DNA of 11,225 nucleotides from Eubacterium sp. (GCA_017475785.1 JAFVEX010000163.1:1-11225), one strand, 5' to 3'. Positions 1 to 7,262 are shown, counted from the stretch's first letter. Made by a program: numbers and translations. The notes: generated by a model from the sequence alone, not told the origin.

Positions 1-35
1 CGCCCCCCCCCGCGCCCCGCCCCTGTTAATTCAGT

Positions 36-3000
36 TTACTCTGCCACCTTCATCAGCAGCTCGCCTGCGCGGCCGCTGCTGCCTTCTTCTACCAGTACTT
101 CTTTGACGGTTCCGCTGATCCGCGCGACGACAGAGGTCTCCATCTTCATCGCCTCGATGACAGCGATGATCTGGTTCTCTTCTACCTTGTCGCCCGGCTT
201 GACGTAGATCTTTGTCATCATGCCGGGGATGGACGCGCCGATCTGCGTCTTGTCATCGGGATCTGCCATCGTGACGACGTTTGCCGTCGTGGACGCGTTC
301 TGGTCCGGAACGGTTACTTCGCGGCGGCTTCCGTTGAGCTCGAAGACCACCTGACGCGTGCCGTCGTCGTTGTGGTCACCGAGACCCAGGTACTTGATGA
401 CGAGCGTTTTTCCGTCTTCAATATTGATCTGATTTGTTTCGCCCGGCTGCAGTCCGTAGAAGAATACGTGCGAGCCCATGCGCATCAGGTAGCCGTACTC
501 ACGGTCGTAGCGCCAGAAGTCCTCGAGCACCTTCGGGTACAGGCAGTACGAGATGATGTCGCGCATGTCCGGATTTGCGTGGTGCGGCTCGATCTGCCTT
601 CTGATCTCGTCGAAATCGACAGGCGGAAGCAGCTCGCCCGGGCGGCAGGTGATCGGTTTTTCGCCCTTCAGGACGACGCGCTGGATGTCCTCCGGGAATC
701 CATTTGCCGGCTGACCCATCATGCCCTTAAAGTAGGACACGACAGAATCCGGAAATGCCAGCGACTCGCCGCGCTCCACAATATTCTCGGGCGTCAGTCC
801 GTTCTGAACCATGAAAATCGCCAGATCGCCGACCATCTTTGAGGAAGGCGTCACCTTGACCAGGTCGCCGAGCATATCATTGACGGTCTTGTACATCTCC
901 TTGACTTCCTGGAAGCGGCTTCCGAGGCCGAGCGAGACGACCTGCGGCTCCAGATTTGTGTACTGTCCTCCAGGGATTTCATACTTGTAAATATCGGTTA
1001 CCGGCGTCTTCAGGCCGTGATCGAAGTTCTTGTAGCGCAGGCGGACATCTGCCCAGTAATCCGTCAGCTTCTGCAGGCCGTCCAGCGATAGGCCTGTATC
1101 GCGCTCACTGCCCTGCAGAGCCGACACAACGGCGTTCATGGACGGCTGGGAGGTCAGGCTGGACATAGAGGCAATCGCCGTATCAACGATATCCACGCCT
1201 TCCTCTGCCGCCATCAGAAGCGTCGCCACCTGATTGCTCGTGGTGTCGTGTGTGTGCAGGTGAACCGGCAGGCCGATTTCCTGCTTCAGCGCGTGGACAA
1301 GCTCCTTCGCCGCGTATGGCTTCAGCAGGCCGGACATATCTTTAATAGCGATGGAATGAACGCCGATTTTCTCCAGTTCCTTCGCCATATTCACGTAGTA
1401 ATCGAGCGTATAGCGCGTTCTGGATTTATCCAGAATGTCGCCCGTGTAGCAGATTGTTCCTTCGCAGAATTTACCCTGGTTCAGAACCTCGTCGATCGCC
1501 ACCCGCATGCCCGGGATCCAGTTCAGTGAGTCAAACACGCGGAAGATGTCGATTCCGCCGAGCGCGCTCTGACGAATGAACTCCCTCACGACGTTGTCCG
1601 GATAGTTTGCGTAGCCGACGGCGTTCGCGCCGCGCAGAAGCATCTGGAACGGAATATTCGGAATCTTTTCGCGCAGCAGATCCAGTCTCTCCCACGGCGA
1701 TTCATGCAGGAAACGGTACGCCACGTCGAATGTCGCGCCGCCCCACATTTCCAGCGAAAAGCAGTCCGCAAGAATGTCTGCCGTTCCGTCCGCGCCTTTT
1801 ACCATATCGCGCGTGCGCATGCGGGTCGACAGCAGGGACTGATGCGCGTCACGCATGGTCGTATCGGTAATCAGCAGCTTCTTCTGATCCAGCACCCAGC
1901 GGGAAAGCGCCTCCGGCCCCTGCTCGTCCAGAAGCTGCTTCAGTCCCGGCTTCGGATTGCCGCTGCCCTCCGGGAACCGCGGCTTTTCAAACAGCCTCGG
2001 ATCGGGATCCGGGCGGTTGACGGCGATGCAGCCGATATAATTCAGCACGCGCGTCGCCCTGTCACGGGAGCCGACAATGTCGAACAGTTCCGGCGTATCA
2101 TCAATAAACTTCGTGTGGCATTTGCCCTCGATAAAGGTCGGATGGCTGAGAATATTCGTGACGAACGGAATGTTCGTCTTTACGCCCCTGACACGCACCT
2201 CGTTGATTGATCGCAGCGCCTTGCGGCACGCGCCCTGGAAGGTTGTGTCGTGACAGGTCACCTTGACCAGCAGGGAGTCATAGTACGGAGAAATGACCGT
2301 TCCGGTCGTCGCGTTTCCGCCGTCCAGACGCACGCCGAAGCCGCCGCCTGTCCGGTACGCCGTGATCTTGCCGGTATCCGGCGCGAAGTTGTTCGCGGGA
2401 TCTTCTGTCGTCACCCGGCACTGAATCGCGTACCCGCGGATCTGCACATCCTCCTGACAGGTAATGCCGATCTCCGGATCGCTGAGCGGATAGCCTTCCG
2501 CGATCAGAATCTGCGCGCGCACGAGATCAATGCCGCTGACCATCTCTGTGACGGTATGCTCCACCTGAATACGCGGATTCATCTCGATAAAATAGTACGC
2601 TCCGCTTTTGTCCACGAGGAACTCCAGCGTGCCGGCATTGACATAGCCGACTGATTTCGCGATTTTCACAGCATCGGCACAAATCTTATCGCGGATTTCC
2701 TTATCCACAGAAAACGCCGGCGCAAACTCTACGACCTTCTGATAGCGGCGCTGCAGAGAACAGTCACGCTCACCGATATGATAGCAATTCCCGTACTGGT
2801 CCGCAAGTACCTGCACCTCGATGTGCTTCGGCTCCACCAGGAATTTCTCGATGAAGATGTCTCCGCTTCCAAAAGCCTTCAGGGCCTCATTCTGCACCAG
2901 CTCAAACGCAGGCTTAACCTCCTCCGGCGAGTTGCAGCGGCGCATGCCGCGTCCGCCGCCGCCCGCGGCTGCCTTCAGGATGACAGGGAACCCAAAGGAC

Positions 3001-3461
3001 ACTGCCTTCTCCAGCGCCTCATCTCCGTCCCTGAGAGGCTCCTTGCACCCCGGAATGACCGGCACGCCGGCAGCGATGGCGATTTCCTTTGCGCTCAGCT
3101 TATCGCCCATTCTGGCAAGAATCCCGCTCGGCGGCCCGATAAACTGGATCCCGGCGTCTTCACAGGCCTTCGCGAATTCGGCATTTTCCGACAGAAACCC
3201 ATAACCCGGATGAATGGCGTCAACGCCCTTGCTCTTCGCCAGACTGATGATCTCCGGAATATCCAGATACGCGCCGACAGGCGTCTTGTTTAGTCCGATC
3301 ATATACGCCTCATCCGCGTGCGTCCGGAACTGACTGTTTGTATCCTCCTCGGAATACATCGCGACAGTCCGGAGATTCAGGTCATAACATGCCCGGAAAA
3401 TACGAATCGCGATTTCACCACGGTTTGCTGCAAGAACTCTTTTAAATTCTCTCTGTGCCAT
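36..3461 (-). CDS. pyc: Pyruvate carboxylase, single-chain biotin enzyme
   Basis: Cytoplasmic, ATP-dependent carboxylation of pyruvate to oxaloacetate, an anaplerotic step. The 1141 residues match the usual length of single-chain pyruvate carboxylases and show all domains in order. Biotin carboxylase spans about 6-455, with a glycine-rich ATP-grasp loop at 164-174 (AAAGGGGRGMR) and the EMNPRIQVEH active-site segment at 293-302. The carboxyltransferase domain starts near 530 (DTTMRDAHQ, metal ligand D533). It carries the probable carbamylated lysine K707 (AIKDM) and the metal-binding HTH at 736-738. The PYC/OadA conserved domain covers roughly 820-1020. The C-terminal biotinyl domain has EAMKM with biotin-accepting K1106. 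The fusion of all domains, with the PYC-type middle region, separates it from acetyl-CoA or oxaloacetate decarboxylase subunits. The start is supported by a GAAAGGA ribosome site nine bases upstream (3471-3477). It is probably monocistronic, since a terminator separates it from the upstream phosphoribosyltransferase gene. No frameshift or missing catalytic residue was seen. Confidence 0.97.
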   Translation of the reverse strand: MAQREFKRVLAANRGEIAIRIFRACYDLNLRTVAMYSEEDTNSQFRTHADEAYMIGLNKTPVGAYLDIPEIISLAKSKGVDAIHPGYGFLSENAEFAKACEDAGIQFIGPPSGILARMGDKLSAKEIAIAAGVPVIPGCKEPLRDGDEALEKAVSFGFPVILKAAAGGGGRGMRRCNSPEEVKPAFELVQNEALKAFGSGDIFIEKFLVEPKHIEVQVLADQYGNCYHIGERDCSLQRRYQKVVEFAPAFSVDKEIRDKICADAVKIAKSVGYVNAGTLEFLVDKSGAYYFIEMNPRIQVEHTVTEMVSGIDLVRAQILIAEGYPLSDPEIGITCQEDVQIRGYAIQCRVTTEDPANNFAPDTGKITAYRTGGGFGVRLDGGNATTGTVISPYYDSLLVKVTCHDTTFQGACRKALRSINEVRVRGVKTNIPFVTNILSHPTFIEGKCHTKFIDDTPELFDIVGSRDRATRVLNYIGCIAVNRPDPDPRLFEKPRFPEGSGNPKPGLKQLLDEQGPEALSRWVLDQKKLLITDTTMRDAHQSLLSTRMRTRDMVKGADGTADILADCFSLEMWGGATFDVAYRFLHESPWERLDLLREKIPNIPFQMLLRGANAVGYANYPDNVVREFIRQSALGGIDIFRVFDSLNWIPGMRVAIDEVLNQGKFCEGTICYTGDILDKSRTRYTLDYYVNMAKELEKIGVHSIAIKDMSGLLKPYAAKELVHALKQEIGLPVHLHTHDTTSNQVATLLMAAEEGVDIVDTAIASMSSLTSQPSMNAVVSALQGSERDTGLSLDGLQKLTDYWADVRLRYKNFDHGLKTPVTDIYKYEIPGGQYTNLEPQVVSLGLGSRFQEVKEMYKTVNDMLGDLVKVTPSSKMVGDLAIFMVQNGLTPENIVERGESLAFPDSVVSYFKGMMGQPANGFPEDIQRVVLKGEKPITCRPGELLPPVDFDEIRRQIEPHHANPDMRDIISYCLYPKVLEDFWRYDREYGYLMRMGSHVFFYGLQPGETNQINIEDGKTLVIKYLGLGDHNDDGTRQVVFELNGSRREVTVPDQNASTTANVVTMADPDDKTQIGASIPGMMTKIYVKPGDKVEENQIIAVIEAMKMETSVVARISGTVKEVLVEEGSSGRAGELLMKVAE

Positions 3462-3529
3462 ACCTGAATTTCCTTTCTTTTATTTCCAAAACATCCCTTT
3501 GCGGCTGCATTCTTCCAGCCTCTGTGATT

Positions 3530-3556
3530 ATTTTATCAAATGATTGCTCTGACCAA
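3530..3556 (-). promoter_or_regulatory. Weak candidate promoter for pyc
   Basis: On the minus strand a TTGGTC hexamer (3551-3556) and a TAAAAT hexamer (3530-3535) are separated by 15 bases, about 70 bases upstream of the pyc start. The -10 box is good. The -35 box is weak and the spacing is two bases short of ideal. It lies downstream of the upstream gene's terminator, as expected for an independent pyc promoter. This is a pattern match only. Confidence 0.3.
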
Positions 3557-3601
3557 TCTCCTTTGCTTCTGTATTACTTTGCAGGTTCTCAGGGCAAGGA
3601 A

Positions 3602-3631
3602 AAAGCCCTCCGGCATTCCGGAAGGCTTTTC
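3602..3631 (-). terminator. Intrinsic terminator after the phosphoribosyltransferase gene
   Basis: The 13-base arms at 3602-3614 and 3619-3631 pair with a single mismatch around a 4-base loop. On the minus strand the stem runs straight into TTTTT, the classic Rho-independent form. It lies about 80 bases past the stop of the minus-strand gene at 3712-4368 and before pyc, so it should insulate pyc from upstream transcription. The opposite strand also has a short T run, so it could act in both directions, but no plus-strand gene needs it here. Confidence 0.82.
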
Positions 3632-3673
3632 CTGTCTTTGGGGTAAGAGGATATAGATGTCCGAGTAACGGTG

Positions 3674-3713
3674 AACAGCGCTGGCTGTGCTGGCTTGTCG
3701 CACCGGCGCTGTT
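3674..3713 (-). other. Inverted repeat overlapping the stop codon of the phosphoribosyltransferase gene
   Basis: Arms AACAGCGCTGG (3674-3684) and CCGGCGCTGTT (3703-3713) pair over 11 positions with one wobble, leaving an 18-base loop. The distal arm covers the first two bases of the stop triplet as read on the plus strand (3712-3714). No T run follows on the minus strand, so it is not a complete intrinsic terminator. It may be a 3'-end stabilising hairpin ahead of the true terminator at 3602-3631. Confidence 0.5.
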
Positions 3714-4368
3714 ACTGGTTCACAAAACGAGAATAGCCGTAAGATGAAACCAGTGCGTCAATCGGAGTATTGTTTTTGCAGTACGGGCATTCGTCGCGGT
3801 AATAAGACGCATATCCCGGGATATCGTCCGAGGTAAAAATCGTGGAGATCGGCACGCCGTTCTTCTGGTCAATCGCGCTGAATACCGTGAAGACATTCAG
3901 CAGATTGCCGCCGTAGTACTGGATGCACTCCATTCCGCGGTTGATGCTGGTGCCGGTGGAAATCGTCGCCATCAGAAGCACGATGTTCTTGCCACGCACG
4001 ATCGGCTCTACATTGTCACGGAAGAACATCTCTCCGTTTGCGGCGCACTCCGGGCAGATCACGTAGACCGGTTTTCTGTCTTCGGAGGAATTGTTGCGCT
4101 GCAGCTCCTTTGCGAGGAAGGTTCCGATGATACCGGTTCCGTCCAGACAGACAACTGTATCGATTGCTTCCAGCTGATGATACTGGCTTGCCAGAACATG
4201 CGCGCACTTCTCAGAATCATCCACGCTGGCTTTCAGCATCGTCAGATCTATAAAATAATTTACATGGGAGTGGCTCGTCACAAAGTGACCCGGAATCGCG
4301 TTCAATGTAACCAGATTGCCGAACCTGCCGGACTGAAACTGTATCATTCTCTTGTCCAATTCACCCAT
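3712..4368 (-). CDS. Phosphoribosyltransferase-like protein with an atypical PRPP loop
   Basis: A 218-residue cytoplasmic protein that looks like a type I phosphoribosyltransferase, closest in style to orotate phosphoribosyltransferase-like proteins. The visible signs are a core strand-loop segment VVCLDGTGIIGTFLAKEL (about 72-89) and a segment IVLLMATISTGTSI (129-142) where the PRPP loop should be. In classical enzymes that loop is hydrophobic residues, two acidic residues, then T-T/S-G. Here the acidic pair is replaced (LLMATISTG), so normal PRPP chemistry is uncertain. Two CxxC pairs, CPEC (105-108) and CPYC (194-197), could bind a metal. It has no signal peptide or membrane segment. The ribosome site is weak (GGCAGG a few bases upstream), but no better internal start was found. 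It has its own terminator and a repeat-rich leader, so it appears separately transcribed. The substrate is unknown: salvage enzyme, regulator or non-catalytic family member are all possible. Confidence 0.7.
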   Translation of the reverse strand: MGELDKRMIQFQSGRFGNLVTLNAIPGHFVTSHSHVNYFIDLTMLKASVDDSEKCAHVLASQYHQLEAIDTVVCLDGTGIIGTFLAKELQRNNSSEDRKPVYVICPECAANGEMFFRDNVEPIVRGKNIVLLMATISTGTSINRGMECIQYYGGNLLNVFTVFSAIDQKNGVPISTIFTSDDIPGYASYYRDECPYCKNNTPIDALVSSYGYSRFVNQ

Positions 4369-4412
4369 CGCTTACCTGCCCTTCTGCCTGTCCGCTGAGA
4401 TCTGCTGTTCCT

Positions 4413-4540
4413 GTACCGATCCGCTTTTTTTGCTTCGCTGCTGATCGTGTACTGATCCGCTTTTTTGCTTCGCTGCTGATCACGTACTGATCCGCTTTTT
4501 GCTTCGCTGCTGATCGTGTACTGCCCTGTTTTTCTTTGCT
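4413..4540. repeat. Tandem repeat, 3.5 copies of a 34-36 bp unit
   Basis: Three near-identical head-to-tail copies lie at 4413-4448 (36 bp), 4449-4483 (35 bp) and 4484-4517 (34 bp), followed by a decayed partial copy at 4518-4540. Each full copy reads GTAC(C/T)GATCCGC, a T tract, GCTTCGCTGCTGATC and two variable bases. The T tract is 7, 6 and 5 long in copies one to three, which alone accounts for the length difference. The block is non-coding and lies 45 bp upstream of the phosphoribosyltransferase start, probably inside its leader. On that RNA it would be purine-rich with little self-pairing. Confidence 0.9.
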
Positions 4541-4548
4541 AAAAACAG
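4526..4548. promoter_or_regulatory. Perfect inverted repeat next to a candidate -10 box
   Basis: CTGTTTTT (4526-4533) and AAAAACAG (4541-4548) form perfect 8-bp arms around 7 bases. On the minus strand a TATACT hexamer (plus-strand AGTATA, 4547-4552) abuts and overlaps one arm by two bases, so the palindrome would cover a transcription start for the phosphoribosyltransferase gene. No convincing -35 box is present at 16-18 bases. It could be an operator or an AT-rich hairpin. It is not a terminator, as no T run follows the stem on either strand. Confidence 0.4.
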
Positions 4549-4620
4549 TATACCGTGCAGGGTCTTTGTTTGATTTGCAGGAATCGATGTGAATTTGACC
4601 GTATTTCAGATTCTGCCTTT

Positions 4621-5814
4621 TCAGGTCTTGTTGTCGCTATAAGCCATGTTCAGGACATTCAGATAATCTTCCTTTGACATCGGGCGCGGGTTGCTCTCCG
4701 TCGAGATATTTCGCGCCGACATCTCTGCCAGAATCTCAAAGTCGGCAGGATCGACGTTCTGAGACCGGAAGGACGGCAGGCTGACTGCCCTGCAGAGATC
4801 CTTGACTGCCTGCACGGCCTTTTCTGCGCCTTCACGGGCTGTCTCGAAGCGGATTCCCATTGCCTGCGCGACGCGCGCGTACTTCTCCAGGCAGTACTCC
4901 ATGTTGTACTCCATCACATACGGAAGGAAAATCGCGTTGCACATACCGTGCGGCAGATCACACATGCCGCCGAGTGACTCCGCTACGCAGTGGACGGACG
5001 CGACGTCGCTGTGGCTGAAGGACATGCCGCCGAGCATGCTGCCCATCAGCATGGCGCTTCTCGCCTCCAGATTTGTTCCGTCCTTCACCGCGGTTTCCAG
5101 ATTGTGATAAATCAATTCGATAGAATACAGCGCGAAGGCGTCGCCGATGGGTTCCGCGCAGGTCGCGGTGTAGCCCTCGATGGCATGGGTTAACGCGTCT
5201 ATTCCGGTGGATGCCGTCACCATTGGCGGTACCGAGATTGTGAGTTCGGGATCACAGAGTGCCAGCGCAGCCGCCGTAAAGGGGCTTTTGACGGTCATCT
5301 TATAATGATTTTCCGTATCAGTGATCACGGCCGAGAAGGTCAGCTCGCTGCCGGTTCCGGCTGTCGTCGGAATCGCGATCAGCGGCACCTGCGGCTTTGT
5401 CGCGGCTGTTTTCCCCTCATAAGGCTTGATTTTGTCCGCGCCGTGAGCCAGAAGGACGCCGACAGCCTTCGCGCAGTCAATCGGGCTGCCTCCGCCGATG
5501 GCAATCAGCGAGTCCGCCTGAAAATCGCGCGCCTGCTCTGCGCATGCCTCGACATTCACATCCTTCGGATTCGCCTCTACATCACTGCAGACGACATACG
5601 GCACTTCCGCCTGATCCAGCAGTTCTGTCACTCTGCCTGCGATACCGGCCTTCAGAAGTCCCGGATCCGTGATTACCGCCGGACGCGCGCAGCCAAGACG
5701 CTTCAGCTCGTCCGCAAGACGTCTGACAACGCCCGGGCCATAGACTATCTCTGTAGGCAGCGTAAACCGAAAACAATCCATCGGATTTGGATTTGCGTAG
5801 TGAAATTCCTGCAT
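4621..5814 (-). CDS. Iron-containing (group III) alcohol dehydrogenase
   Basis: A 397-residue NAD(P)-dependent alcohol/aldehyde oxidoreductase of the Fe-ADH family, at the typical length of 380-400. The N-terminal nucleotide-binding half has GPGVV (26-30) and GGGSPIDCAKAVG (107-119), followed by IPTTAGTGSE (148-157). The helical half supplies the expected metal ligands D206 and H210 (GIDALTHAIEGY), H275 (SVHCVAES) and H289 (DLPHG). One oddity is that the second histidine of the usual HxxxH motif is glutamate (E279). The start is supported by an AGAGGA ribosome site (5820-5825). The next in-frame Met, residue 12, has none. It lies 130 bp downstream of the opine dehydrogenase on the same strand with no clear terminator between, so co-transcription is possible, though a weak promoter also precedes it. 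The substrate cannot be read from sequence: ethanol, butanol, lactaldehyde or a semialdehyde are all plausible. Confidence 0.92.
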   Translation of the reverse strand: MQEFHYANPNPMDCFRFTLPTEIVYGPGVVRRLADELKRLGCARPAVITDPGLLKAGIAGRVTELLDQAEVPYVVCSDVEANPKDVNVEACAEQARDFQADSLIAIGGGSPIDCAKAVGVLLAHGADKIKPYEGKTAATKPQVPLIAIPTTAGTGSELTFSAVITDTENHYKMTVKSPFTAAALALCDPELTISVPPMVTASTGIDALTHAIEGYTATCAEPIGDAFALYSIELIYHNLETAVKDGTNLEARSAMLMGSMLGGMSFSHSDVASVHCVAESLGGMCDLPHGMCNAIFLPYVMEYNMEYCLEKYARVAQAMGIRFETAREGAEKAVQAVKDLCRAVSLPSFRSQNVDPADFEILAEMSARNISTESNPRPMSKEDYLNVLNMAYSDNKT

Positions 5815-5836
5815 AATATTCCTCTTTCTTTCTGCA

Positions 5837-5866
5837 TATAAACTCCCAGGAGCTGCGGCAAGTCAA
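5837..5866 (-). promoter_or_regulatory. Candidate promoter for the iron alcohol dehydrogenase
   Basis: On the minus strand TTGACT (5861-5866) and TTTATA (5837-5842) are 18 bases apart, with the -10 box 22 bases before the start codon. The implied leader is short but still includes the ribosome site. The -35 match is good and the -10 is moderate. If real, the alcohol dehydrogenase can be expressed apart from the opine dehydrogenase upstream. Confidence 0.35.
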
Positions 5867-5944
5867 ATTCCCCGCCGATTGTTCCTGGATGCCGCGCCGA
5901 AAACCCACATTCGTTCTGCAAATGATCTGGCCGCAAGATGATTA

Positions 5945-7189
5945 TTACCGATTATACACACCTTCGTTCAGATATGCGAGCAGCTCCTCCTTCGGCATAC
6001 CGTCAATACCGAGGTACGCGAGCGTGTACTTGCTGGTCTCGAAGAAATTCTTCTGATGGAACGCGCCGGCCAGAGTAATCATCGAATCAATGATCGGAGT
6101 CGGAACGCCGTACTGCACGCCCAGATCGTGGTAGATCTTGCAGCCGATCGGCACATCCTCCGTCAGATAACGGTGATGAATGGAATTGGGTCCGGTGTTG
6201 CCCTCGTTTGAGGGCGCGTCGAGCGGGAATACGACATTGTCGTTGCCGTCCTTATCCAGTCCCATGTACTCCTGGGTCAGCACGGAGCGTCTTGAGAAGA
6301 ACATCTGCTTTTTGTACTTCGGAATACCGACGCCGATGGCCTCCGCGAGGGCAATCTCCTCGTTATAAAACGCGTACTGCGTCTCACAGATTGACGGGCA
6401 GAGTCCGTGTGAATACATGGAATATGTGGTCCTGTCGTGTCCGCAGAAAATCACGCCCCAGTTTTCCATTGTCGATACGCCCAGAATGGTTGCGGGCACA
6501 TGTATGACCGGATTGACGTTTGCAAAATCGATGTCCAGCACAGTCTTGCCTGCTGCCGGTCCATCGCCCTGCGTCACCGCGTCCATTGCCGGCAGATATC
6601 TGGACGCCTCAAGAAATGCCTCCGTATCACTGTCCGGAAGCGCGGCTCCGCGCAGTGTAATCGCGCGGTATTTGACGCCGACGTGCGGGAAATTGTATCC
6701 GTTGATGCTCTCAATGCGTGTGCCATAAGGCGCTGACGACCATCCGCCGACGATGACCTTCTTGTCGCAGCCGGCCTCCCGCATCATTTTGCGCAGCAGC
6801 AGGCAGCCGAAATTGTCCGCGAAGATCATGATGACCTGTCCGTCCTCCAGGTGCGGGATCAGCTGCGCGAAAATCGGCTCGTGGCCCCAGGAGCCGCAGG
6901 AGACGACAATGATGCCGGCGCCCTTTACCGCAGTCTGAATATCCGACGTGATGACATCGATGTAAGCCTTGCCGGAGCGCTCGAAAGAATCTCTGTTGTG
7001 CTGCACACCGTCCAGCAGGATGCCGGTTTTTTCCAGTCCGGCCAGCGATTTTTCCGCAAACGGCATGACGTCAAACAGCCGGACGTCCTCTGCGCCGCCC
7101 AGCTTTGAATCCGCCGCGATCGTCTTTCCGACCGCGCCGCCGCCCAGCACAGCAATTGGCTTGTTTTTGAGATATGACATATCTGCCAT
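5945..7189 (-). CDS. Opine dehydrogenase, octopine/nopaline dehydrogenase family
   Basis: A 414-residue cytoplasmic oxidoreductase of the NAD(P)-dependent octopine/nopaline dehydrogenase family. Such enzymes reductively condense an amino acid with a 2-oxoacid to give an N-substituted amino acid (opine), or reverse this. The N-terminal Rossmann fold shows AVLGGGAVGKTIAAD (13-27), with dinucleotide glycines at 16-21. The C-terminal catalytic domain has NPVIHVPATILG (226-237), with H230 as probable catalytic base, and HHRYLTEDVPIG (338-349), typical of the family. By comparison with characterised opine dehydrogenases, D345 is the likely acidic partner of H230. An AGGGAGGA ribosome site (7197-7204), seven bases from the ATG, supports the first Met over Met4. 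The gene is divergent from a LysR regulator and has a near-consensus promoter. Amino acid and oxoacid partners are unknown. Annotated relatives also include ketopantoate-reductase-like proteins, but the YLTEDVP segment favours the opine family. Confidence 0.87.
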   Translation of the reverse strand: MADMSYLKNKPIAVLGGGAVGKTIAADSKLGGAEDVRLFDVMPFAEKSLAGLEKTGILLDGVQHNRDSFERSGKAYIDVITSDIQTAVKGAGIIVVSCGSWGHEPIFAQLIPHLEDGQVIMIFADNFGCLLLRKMMREAGCDKKVIVGGWSSAPYGTRIESINGYNFPHVGVKYRAITLRGAALPDSDTEAFLEASRYLPAMDAVTQGDGPAAGKTVLDIDFANVNPVIHVPATILGVSTMENWGVIFCGHDRTTYSMYSHGLCPSICETQYAFYNEEIALAEAIGVGIPKYKKQMFFSRRSVLTQEYMGLDKDGNDNVVFPLDAPSNEGNTGPNSIHHRYLTEDVPIGCKIYHDLGVQYGVPTPIIDSMITLAGAFHQKNFFETSKYTLAYLGIDGMPKEELLAYLNEGVYNR

Positions 7190-7232
7190 GGTAAAATCCT
7201 CCCTGAATCATAATTCTGACTCTTTACAATTG

Positions 7233-7252
7233 CATTATAATCCTGCATAATG
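7233..7252. promoter_or_regulatory. Operator-like palindrome over the opine dehydrogenase -10 box
   Basis: CATTAT (7233-7238) and ATAATG (7247-7252) are perfect arms around 8 bases. The sequence also fits the T-N11-A form of LysR-type binding sites (T7238, A7250). It contains the TATAAT -10 box of the opine dehydrogenase promoter, so a protein bound here would block or reshape that promoter. AT-rich sequence yields such motifs easily, so this is a candidate. Confidence 0.45.
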
Positions 7253-7262
7253 TATTTGTAAA
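7234..7262 (-). promoter_or_regulatory. Strong sigma-70-type promoter for the opine dehydrogenase
   Basis: Read on the minus strand, TTTACA (7257-7262) and a perfect TATAAT (7234-7239) are 17 bases apart. This is eleven of twelve consensus positions at optimal spacing. Transcription would start near 7227, giving a leader of about 40 bases that contains the AGGGAGGA ribosome site. It is the best promoter in the window. Confidence 0.8.

Noticed and set aside
3455..3646. Small 63-codon plus-strand gene in the pyc upstream gap
   Set aside because: It overlaps the pyc start region, runs through a terminator hairpin and has no ribosome site or family resemblance.
4413..4540. CRISPR array
   Set aside because: The units are contiguous, with no unique spacers between them, and no cas genes are present. 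It is a plain tandem repeat.
4369..4620. T-box or other known riboswitch in the phosphoribosyltransferase leader
   Set aside because: No T-box consensus, no purine-type conserved core and no terminator/antiterminator pair were seen; the leader is dominated by the tandem repeats.
5745..5936. Small 63-codon minus-strand gene between the opine and alcohol dehydrogenases
   Set aside because: It overlaps the alcohol dehydrogenase start in another frame, has no good ribosome site, and is not in frame with the opine dehydrogenase, so it is not readthrough.
5921..5943. Terminator after the opine dehydrogenase
   Set aside because: The arms AATGATCT and AGATGATT pair with one mismatch but the stem is AT-rich and no T run follows on the minus strand, so termination is not supported.
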